A stretch of 12,981 nt of DNA, from NCBI GenBank assembly GCA_023438115.1, contig JAEZEB010000017.1:1-12981 (forward strand), given 5' to 3'. The position numbers and the translations under genes were made by a program. Shown here piece after piece: positions 1-5,086 of this stretch (positions are counted from its first letter, which is position 1; each line of letters starts with the position of its first letter). The notes under the pieces were generated by a model, which saw nothing but the letters and a program-made list of their open reading frames with translations, did not search any database and had not been told where the DNA came from. The DNA comes from Pseudomonadota bacterium. Lineage in GTDB: Bacteria > Pseudomonadota > Gammaproteobacteria > Burkholderiales > Burkholderiaceae_C.

Positions 1-26
1 ACCTACGCGTGCGGCGGTCCTCGCAG

Positions 27-60
27 GTCGGGGTGAGCGCGCGCAGCGCCGAACCCCGAC
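27..60. repeat. REP-like hairpin, copy 1
   Basis: An 8-bp perfect outer stem (27-34 GTCGGGGT with 53-60 ACCCCGAC) encloses a 4-bp inner GCGC stem (37-40 with 46-49). It begins 3 bases beyond the stop of the minus-strand mutT gene. A related element with the same core (GGTGAGCG...GCGCAGC...GAACCCCG) lies at 10975-11007, also just 3' of a minus-strand gene. It is probably a member of an intergenic REP-like family that may act as an mRNA 3'-end stabiliser or weak terminator; there is no U-run. Copy number in the genome cannot be seen from this window. Bases 1-26 hold nothing else I recognise. Confidence 0.5.
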
Positions 61-63
61 GCC

Positions 64-531
64 TCATTCGTGCGTCGCCCCCATGAACCCCCGCTCCTCG
101 GCAAACCACGCGAGCACCGGCTTGGTCCCCGGCAACACCGGCCGCACCGCCACCGGCAACTGCTGCCAGGCGAACTCCTGCCCCTCGTGCATGTGCAGCT
201 CGCCGTCCCATTCGAACACCTTGCAGAAGTTCAGCCGCACCAGCGCATGCGGATAGTCCACACGCTCCACCTTCCACGCATGCACGGCGCCAATCGTGAT
301 GCCGATCTCCTCCTGCAGCTCGCGGCGCAGTGCCTGCTCCACCGTCTCACCCGGCTCCACCTTGCCGCCCGGAAATTCCCAGTAGCCCTCGTAGACCTTG
401 CCCGGCGGGCGCGAGGTGAGCAGGAAGGAACCGTCCGCGCGCACCAGCACGCCGACCGCGACCTCGACCTCCTTGCGGTCGGGGCCGCCCTGGCGCGGCC
501 TGTCCCCATCGGCGACCAGCACGCCGCTCAC
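64..531 (-). CDS. mutT: MutT-type Nudix hydrolase (probable 8-oxo-dGTP diphosphatase)
   Basis: This 155-residue cytosolic Nudix enzyme probably hydrolyses 8-oxo-dGTP to 8-oxo-dGMP, keeping oxidised guanine out of DNA. The complete Nudix box GX5EX7REUXEEXGU runs from Gly56 to Ile78, with Glu62 and the catalytic REL-Q-EE helix (Arg70, Glu71, Glu74, Glu75) all present. It is preceded by GYWEFPGG (49-56), the wording typical of MutT itself rather than of other Nudix families. The chosen start is GTG at 531-529, which overlaps the TGA of the upstream ATPase gene as GTGA. No ATG is available in frame near the domain start, and a second GTG nine bases further in is a weaker alternative. It is the last gene of the argJ-DUF815-mutT chain, so translation is probably coupled. 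The Nudix fold is certain; the exact substrate is inferred from the resemblance to MutT. Confidence 0.9.
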   Translation of the reverse strand: MSGVLVADGDRPRQGGPDRKEVEVAVGVLVRADGSFLLTSRPPGKVYEGYWEFPGGKVEPGETVEQALRRELQEEIGITIGAVHAWKVERVDYPHALVRLNFCKVFEWDGELHMHEGQEFAWQQLPVAVRPVLPGTKPVLAWFAEERGFMGATHE

Positions 532-1400
532 GCGCTGCGCCGTCCCGCGTAGTCGCGCGCGAACTGGTAGGCCACGCGGCCGCTGCGCGAACCGCGCTCC
601 AGCGCCCACACCAGCGCCTCGGGACGCGCGGCCTCGATGTCCGGGGCGCCCACGCCGAAATGCGACAGCCAGGTCCCGGCGATGTGCAGGTATTCCTCCT
701 GGCTGAAGGGATAGAAGCTCACCCAGAGGCCGAAGCGCTCGGACAGCGAGATCTTCTCCTCCACCACCTCGCCGGGATGCACCTCGCCGTCGTCGGTGTG
801 CGTGTACGTGAGGTTCTCCTTCATGTACTCCGGCAGCAGGTGGCGGCGGTTGCTGGTGGCGTAGATCAGCACGTTGGGCGTGGACGCGGCCACGGAGCCG
901 TCGAGGATCGACTTCAGCGCCTTGTAGCCCGGCTCGCCCTCCTCGAAGCTCAGGTCGTCGCAGAACACCATGAACTTCTCGGGCCGGCCGGCGACCACGT
1001 CGACGACGTCCGGCAGGTCCACCATGTCGGCCTTGTCGATCTCGATCAGGCGCAGGCCCTGCGCGGCGTACTCGTTCAGGCACGCCTTCACCAGCGAGGA
1101 CTTGCCCGTGCCGCGCGCGCCCGTCAGCAGCACGTTGTTGGCGGGCTGCCCCTGCACGAACTGCAGCGTGTTGCGCTGGATCTTCTCCTTCTGCGGATCG
1201 ATCTCCTTCAGGTCGTCCAGCCGGATGCCGGCCACGTGCTTCACGGGCTCCAGAAGGCCGTGCCCGCTCGCGCGCTTGCGGTAGCGCCAGGCGATGGCGG
1301 CGCTCCAGTCGGGCGCGGCCAGCGGTTGCGGCAGGATGGCCTCGATGCGGTCCAGCACCTGCAGGGCGCGTGCGATCAGGGTTTCGAATTTCTCCGTCAT
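528..1400 (-). CDS. DUF815-family AAA-type ATP-binding protein
   Basis: This 290-residue protein of the DUF815 P-loop ATPase family has no established cellular role. After an N-terminal helical region (1-85) come the Walker A loop GARGTGKS (94-101, Lys100), a Walker B-like segment FMVFCDDL (143-150) and a sensor-1-like strand LIYATSNRR (178-186), so it keeps the parts needed to bind and probably hydrolyse ATP. There is no signal peptide or membrane segment, so it should be cytosolic. The ATG start at 1400-1398 overlaps the argJ stop as ATGA, and its own TGA overlaps the mutT start as GTGA, so all three are likely translated from one message. The reading frame stays open well upstream, antisense to or within argJ, but family homology begins at this Met. 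The ATPase fold is sure; the function is unknown. Confidence 0.9.
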   Translation of the reverse strand: MTEKFETLIARALQVLDRIEAILPQPLAAPDWSAAIAWRYRKRASGHGLLEPVKHVAGIRLDDLKEIDPQKEKIQRNTLQFVQGQPANNVLLTGARGTGKSSLVKACLNEYAAQGLRLIEIDKADMVDLPDVVDVVAGRPEKFMVFCDDLSFEEGEPGYKALKSILDGSVAASTPNVLIYATSNRRHLLPEYMKENLTYTHTDDGEVHPGEVVEEKISLSERFGLWVSFYPFSQEEYLHIAGTWLSHFGVGAPDIEAARPEALVWALERGSRSGRVAYQFARDYAGRRSA

Positions 1401-2623
1401 GAGCGGTAGTCGGCGTTGATGGTCACGTACTCGTGGCTGAAGTCGCAGGTCCACACCTGGTCGGCCGCGTCGCCGCGCCCGAGCAGCACGCGCACCGTGA
1501 TCTCGGACTGCTTCATCACGCGCTGGCCGTCCTCCTCGCGGTACGCGGGATGGCGGCCGCCGCGCGTGGCGACGTGCACGTCGTCGAGGTACAGCTCGAT
1601 CTGCGCCTGGTCCAGGTCCGCGATGCCCGCGTAGCCGACGGCAGCGAGGATGCGCCCGAGGTTGGGGTCGCTCGCGAAGAACGCGGTCTTCACCAGCGGC
1701 GAGTGCGCGATGGCATAGGCCACCTTGCGGCATTCGTCGGCGTTGGCGCCGCCTTCCACGCGCACCGTGATGAACTTGGTGGCGCCCTCCCCGTCGCGCA
1801 CGATCGCCTGCGCGAGCAGTTGCGCCACCTCCAGCATCGCCGCCTTCAGCGCCTGCCCCGAGGGCGTGCGCAGCGAGGTGATCACGGGATGGCGCGCCTG
1901 CTGCGTGGCCACCACCACGAAGGAATCGTTGGTCGAGGTGTCGCCGTCGACCGTCACGCGGTTGAACGAACCTTCCGCGAGCTCGAACGCGAGTTCGCCG
2001 AGCAGGCGCGGATCGATCTGCGCGTCGGTGGCCAGGAAGCCCAGCATCGTCGCCATGTTGGGCCGGATCATGCCGGCGCCCTTGCTGATGCCGGTGATGG
2101 TGACGGTGGCGCCCTCGATCTGCACCTGGCGGCTGAAGGCCTTGGGCAGCGTGTCGGTGGTCATGATGCCTTCGGCCGCGCGCAGCCAGTGCCCAGGCTG
2201 CGCATCGGCCAGCGCCGCGGGCAGGCCCTGCTCGATGCGATCGAGCGGCAACGGCTCCATGATCACGCCGGTGGAGAACGGCAGCACCTGCTCCGGCGCC
2301 ACGCCGAGCAGGCGCGCGGCCGCGGCGCAGGTGGCACGTGCGCGCGCGAGGCCGTCCTCGCCGGTGCCCGCGTTGGCGTTGCCCGTGTTCACCACCATCG
2401 CGCGGATGCCGCCTTGCTGCAGGTGCTCGCGGCACACCTGCACCGGCGCGGCGCAGAAGCGGTTCTGGGTGAAGACGCCGCCCACCGCGCTGCCCTCGTC
2501 GAGCAGGAAGACGGTGAGGTCCTTGCGATTCGCCTTGCGGATGCCCGCTTCGGCGACGCCGATGCGCACGCCGGGAACGGGATGCAGCGTGTCCGCGCTC
2601 GGCGCGCTCAGGTTGACTGCCAT
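1397..2623 (-). CDS. argJ: Bifunctional ornithine acetyltransferase / N-acetylglutamate synthase ArgJ
   Basis: ArgJ transfers acetyl from N-acetylornithine to glutamate, giving ornithine and N-acetylglutamate in the cyclic arginine pathway; bifunctional members also use acetyl-CoA. The protein has 408 residues, normal for the family. The autoprocessing motif is seen as NMATML, with the expected cleavage between Ala191 and the nucleophile Thr192, giving an alpha chain of about 191 and a beta chain of about 217 residues. Other family signatures are TGNANAG in the N-terminal half, GISKGAGMI just before the cleavage site, DGDTSTND in the beta chain, and the C-terminal end EYVTINADYRS. The ATG at 2623-2621 was chosen because the conserved N-terminus follows immediately and AGGG lies upstream of it. 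The rhodanese gene ends 31 bases upstream and DUF815 overlaps downstream. Whether it is mono- or bifunctional cannot be decided from sequence alone. Confidence 0.97.
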   Translation of the reverse strand: MAVNLSAPSADTLHPVPGVRIGVAEAGIRKANRKDLTVFLLDEGSAVGGVFTQNRFCAAPVQVCREHLQQGGIRAMVVNTGNANAGTGEDGLARARATCAAAARLLGVAPEQVLPFSTGVIMEPLPLDRIEQGLPAALADAQPGHWLRAAEGIMTTDTLPKAFSRQVQIEGATVTITGISKGAGMIRPNMATMLGFLATDAQIDPRLLGELAFELAEGSFNRVTVDGDTSTNDSFVVVATQQARHPVITSLRTPSGQALKAAMLEVAQLLAQAIVRDGEGATKFITVRVEGGANADECRKVAYAIAHSPLVKTAFFASDPNLGRILAAVGYAGIADLDQAQIELYLDDVHVATRGGRHPAYREEDGQRVMKQSEITVRVLLGRGDAADQVWTCDFSHEYVTINADYRS

Positions 2624-2654
2624 GGAGAGACCCTGTCGTTGTCGGTTTGGATTC

Positions 2655-3098
2655 TTAGTTCTGGCGCCAGGGCAAACCGCGTTTGCGCCAGCCGCCCTTG
2701 TTGCCCCGGTGTCCGTCCGCGTCCGCTTCGCCCTCGAAGCCCTCGAGGATGTTGTAGGCCTCGATGCCCAGCTCGGTCGCGCGCTTCGCCGCGGCGATGG
2801 ACCGCACGCCGCTGCGACACAGGAAGACGACCTTGCCACCCGCTGGGACTGCCGCGCGCAGCCCGTCGTCGAAGGCCGGGTTCAGCTGCATGCCTGGCCA
2901 CTGCTTCCAGGCCAGTGGCAACGCGCCGGGCACGAAGCCGACCCACTCGCGTTCCGCGTCGGTGCGCACGTCGACGAGGACGGCCTGGCCTTCCTGCCAC
3001 CAGCGGCAGGCGAGTTCCGGCGACACGTCGCCGGCATAGCCCTCGGCGGGCCGGGGCGCGCCGTCGTCGGGAGCAGTCGGGGAAGCGGGGGCGTTCAT
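2655..3098 (-). CDS. Rhodanese-like sulfurtransferase, single domain
   Basis: This is a 147-residue single-domain rhodanese, predicted to carry sulfane sulfur as a persulfide on its active cysteine. The active-site loop CRSGVRS occupies 94-100 (Cys94) after the strand KVVFL, and the CH2A-like motif LVDVRT (41-46, Asp43) is present. The C-terminal tail runs FEGEADADGHRG (111-122) and closes with GLPW near the end, a layout I know from a group of proteobacterial rhodaneses. There is no signal peptide. The ATG at 3098-3096 is chosen; in-frame upstream Mets would add an 11-residue stretch that looks untypical. The gene is the first of the minus-strand cluster, 31 bases before argJ, so it may be cotranscribed with it, although no functional tie to arginine synthesis is known. 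The sulfur donor and acceptor cannot be read from the sequence. Confidence 0.88.
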   Translation of the reverse strand: MNAPASPTAPDDGAPRPAEGYAGDVSPELACRWWQEGQAVLVDVRTDAEREWVGFVPGALPLAWKQWPGMQLNPAFDDGLRAAVPAGGKVVFLCRSGVRSIAAAKRATELGIEAYNILEGFEGEADADGHRGNKGGWRKRGLPWRQN

Positions 3099-3134
3099 GC
3101 CGGGCATTCTGCCAGCAGGGCAAACCCGCAAAGC

Positions 3135-3148
3135 CGGCGGGCCCGCCG
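3135..3148. other. GC palindrome in the divergent intergenic region
   Basis: This is a perfect 14-base palindrome (CGGCGGG/CCCGCCG) in the 170-base gap between the divergent rhodanese and TRAP binding-protein genes. It sits in the 5' leader side of the minus-strand cluster, 37 bases before the rhodanese start. It could be a regulator site or a leader hairpin, but in DNA this GC-rich a chance palindrome is quite possible. I see no convincing -35/-10 pair for the minus-strand cluster in this gap. Confidence 0.25.
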
Positions 3149-3177
3149 CGGCCTCCGACAGCCGCGTGTCAGCTAAC

Positions 3178-3207
3178 TGGACAAGCGGTCGGTGGAAACC
3201 CTATTTC
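3178..3207 (+). promoter_or_regulatory. Candidate sigma70 promoter of the TRAP operon
   Basis: TGGACA (3178-3183, five of six matches to TTGACA) is followed after 18 bases by TATTTC (3202-3207, a weak -10). It would give a leader of about 55 bases before the TRAP binding-protein start at 3269. The -10 lies inside a perfect inverted repeat (3192-3210), so a bound regulator would block RNA polymerase. A GATAAC at 3230-3235 is an alternative -10, but without a well-spaced -35. Confidence 0.4.
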
Positions 3208-3210
3208 CAC
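3192..3210. promoter_or_regulatory. Inverted repeat, candidate operator for the TRAP genes
   Basis: GTGGAAA (3192-3198) and TTTCCAC (3204-3210) form a perfect 7-bp inverted repeat around a 5-base centre, CCCTA. The spacing suits a dimeric helix-turn-helix repressor such as a GntR or LacI/IclR-type protein, and the position over the proposed -10 suggests repression. No regulator gene lies in the window, so the cognate protein is unknown. The same sequence could form a short RNA hairpin if transcription starts further upstream. Confidence 0.4.
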
Positions 3211-3268
3211 TTGCAGGGGGCGCATCAAAGATAACCCGCCAACTATTCCAACGCAAAGGAGACCTTTG

Positions 3269-4387
3269 ATGTCCGACCCCAAGACCCCCCGTCGCCGCAG
3301 TCTTCTCAAGGGCGCAGCCGTCGCCGGTGCCGCCATGTCGGCACCGATGGTGGCCGTTGCGCAGACCGCCACCTTCCGGCTGCAGAGCACCTGGCCGGCG
3401 AAGGACATCTTCCACGAGTACGCGCAGGACTTCGCGTCCAAGGTCAACGCGATGGCCGGCAACCGCATGAAGATCGAAGTGCTGCCCGCGGGCGCGGTGG
3501 TGCCGGCCTTCCAGCTGCTGGAAGCCGTCAACAAGGGCACGCTGGACGCCGGCCACGGCGTGGTGGCCTACCACTACGGCAAGAACTCCGCCCTGGCCCT
3601 GTGGGGCTCCGGCCCGGCCTTCGGCATGGACCCCAACATGGTCCTCGCGTGGCACCAGTACGGCGGCGGCAAGGCGCTGCTGGAAGAAATCTACAAGTCC
3701 ATCAACATGGACGTGGTCTCCTTCCTGTACGGTCCCATGCCCACGCAGCCCCTGGGCTGGTTCCGCAAGCCGGTGTCCAACGCCGCGCAGATGAAGGGCC
3801 TGAAGTTCCGCACCGTCGGCCTGGCGGTGGACGTGTTCAACGAACTGGGCGTCGCGGTGAACCCGCTGCCGGGCGGCGAAATCGTCCCGGCGCTGGACCG
3901 CGGCCTGCTCGACGCCGCCGAGTTCAACAACGCATCTTCCGACCGCGTGCTGGGCTTCCCGGACGTCGCCAAGAACTGCATGCTGCAAAGCTTCCACCAG
4001 TCCGGCGAGCAGTTCGAGATCCTGTTCAACAAGGCCAAGTACAACGCGCTGCCCGCGGAGCTCAAGGCGATCATCGACTACGGCGTGCAGGCCGCCAGCG
4101 CCGACATGAGCTGGAAGGCGATCGACCGCAACTCCAAGGACTACATCGAGCTGAAGACCAAGGACAACGTCAAGTTCTACAAGACCCCCGACTCGATCCT
4201 GCGCGCGCAGCTCGATGCCTGGGACAAGGTCACCGCCAAGAAGGCCGCCGAGAACCCGCACTTCAAGAAGGTGCTCGACTCGCAGAAGGAATTCGCGCAG
4301 CGTGCCGGCGCCTGGCAGAACGACTACACGGTCGACTTCAAGATGGCGTGGAACCGCTATTTCGCGCAGCGTCCGAAGAAGAGCTGA
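3269..4387 (+). CDS. TRAP transporter substrate-binding protein (DctP/FcbT1-like), Tat-exported
   Basis: This periplasmic solute-binding subunit of a TRAP transporter has 372 residues and captures an organic acid for the DctQM membrane part. The N-terminus is a clear twin-arginine signal: RRSLLK (9-14), a hydrophobic stretch, and a likely cut after AVA at Ala31. The family core follows: STWPAKD, the segment GLKFRTVGL with Arg181, the residue that normally clamps the substrate carboxylate, then PGGEIVPAL and DAAEF. It resembles the mannitol/chloroaromatic and 2-oxoacid (TakP) branch. However, the Trp that follows the ligand Glu in TakP is Phe219 here (Glu218-Phe219), and the later acidic ligand region reads HQSGEQ, so the 2-oxoacid/metal site is not conserved and the substrate is open. 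A strong AAAGGAGA site precedes the ATG. An intrinsic terminator follows, then the genes for the two membrane subunits. Confidence 0.93.
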   Translation: MSDPKTPRRRSLLKGAAVAGAAMSAPMVAVAQTATFRLQSTWPAKDIFHEYAQDFASKVNAMAGNRMKIEVLPAGAVVPAFQLLEAVNKGTLDAGHGVVAYHYGKNSALALWGSGPAFGMDPNMVLAWHQYGGGKALLEEIYKSINMDVVSFLYGPMPTQPLGWFRKPVSNAAQMKGLKFRTVGLAVDVFNELGVAVNPLPGGEIVPALDRGLLDAAEFNNASSDRVLGFPDVAKNCMLQSFHQSGEQFEILFNKAKYNALPAELKAIIDYGVQAASADMSWKAIDRNSKDYIELKTKDNVKFYKTPDSILRAQLDAWDKVTAKKAAENPHFKKVLDSQKEFAQRAGAWQNDYTVDFKMAWNRYFAQRPKKS

Positions 4388-4410
4388 TCCTGGCCCTGAA
4401 GTAGAAAAGG

Positions 4411-4438
4411 GGGCGGCTGAACCAGCCGCCCTTTTTTT
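4411..4438 (+). terminator. Intrinsic terminator inside the TRAP operon
   Basis: A perfect 8-bp stem, GGGCGGCT (4411-4418) with AGCCGCCC (4424-4431), closes a 5-base loop and is followed at once by seven T (4432-4438). It lies 24 bases after the binding-protein stop and 34 bases before the small membrane subunit. Partial termination here would give much more binding protein than membrane subunits, the usual stoichiometric need of TRAP systems. No separate promoter for the DctQ gene is evident, so read-through is expected. Confidence 0.88.
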
Positions 4439-4439
4439 G

Positions 4440-4457
4440 CGCGGCGCGCGCGCCGCG
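4440..4457. other. 18-base perfect palindrome between terminator and DctQ gene
   Basis: CGCGGCGCG followed by its exact reverse complement fills 4440-4457, between the terminator T-run and the ribosome site (AAGAGGA, 4460-4466) of the next gene. As RNA it could fold into a short GC hairpin at or near the 5' end of a processed membrane-subunit message, or protect the terminated upstream message. It could instead be a DNA-binding site. Its function is inferred only. Confidence 0.35.
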
Positions 4458-4471
4458 GCAAGAGGAAAGCA

Positions 4472-5086
4472 ATGCTGAAACTACTCAATGCCATCGACCG
4501 GCTGTCCACCTGGATCGGGCAGGCGTTCGCATGGCTGATCGTGTCCCTGACGGTGATGATCTCCTGGGAGGTCTTCTCCCGCTATGTGCTCGGCCAGCCC
4601 CACGGCTGGATGCTCGACGCCCAGATCATGCAGTACGGCATCATGTTCATGATGGCCGGCGCCTACACCCTGTCCAAGAACGGCCACGTTCGCGGGGACG
4701 TGCTCTACGGCTTCTTCCGCCCCCGCACGCAGGCCACGCTGGACCTGCTGCTGTACATCGTGTTCTTCCTGCCCGGCGTCGTCGCCCTCACCTATGCGGG
4801 CTGGACCTACTTCACCGAGTCGCTGGCGATCCGCGAGACCACGTTCAACGCGGACCCGATCCCGGTGTATCCATTCAAGTTCTTCATCTCCTTCGCCGGC
4901 GCGATGCTGCTGCTGCAGGGCTTCGTGGAGGTCGCGCGCTGCGTGATGTGCATCCGCGACGGCGCCTGGCCGGCCCGCGGCGAGGACGTCGAGGAGGTCG
5001 ACGTCGACAAGCTCAAGGCGATGGTGCATGCCGACGAAGCGCCCAACCTGGTGGCGGCGCCGCCGGCCGAGAAGGGAACGCTGTGA
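4472..5086 (+). CDS. TRAP transporter small membrane subunit (DctQ family)
   Basis: This 204-residue integral inner-membrane protein is the small (4-TM) subunit that pairs with the large DctM subunit. Four hydrophobic helices are visible at about 16-36, 50-67, 90-112 and 134-157. The first runs into the family signature WEVFSRYVLGQP (32-43), and GHVRGDVLYG (71-80) follows helix 2. The last 45 residues are a hydrophilic, acidic tail (DVEEVDVDKLKAMVHADEA), probably cytoplasmic. The ATG has AAGAGGA in good position upstream. The stop codon overlaps the GTG start of the large subunit (GTGA), the usual coupling of these genes. Expression probably depends on read-through of the terminator at 4411-4438. 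Confidence 0.93.
   Translation: MLKLLNAIDRLSTWIGQAFAWLIVSLTVMISWEVFSRYVLGQPHGWMLDAQIMQYGIMFMMAGAYTLSKNGHVRGDVLYGFFRPRTQATLDLLLYIVFFLPGVVALTYAGWTYFTESLAIRETTFNADPIPVYPFKFFISFAGAMLLLQGFVEVARCVMCIRDGAWPARGEDVEEVDVDKLKAMVHADEAPNLVAAPPAEKGTL

Noticed and set aside
528..2435. Upstream extension of the DUF815 ATPase to 635 codons
   Set aside because: The extra N-terminal part is argJ read in another frame (Arg/Ala-rich, no fold). The Met at 1400 gives the normal ATPase start and the ATGA overlap.
1433..4387. Apparent 984-codon plus-strand frame that would fuse a long N-terminal part to the TRAP binding protein
   Set aside because: The part before 3269 is antisense to argJ and the rhodanese gene. 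The true start is the ATG at 3269, with a strong ribosome site and a Tat signal right after it.
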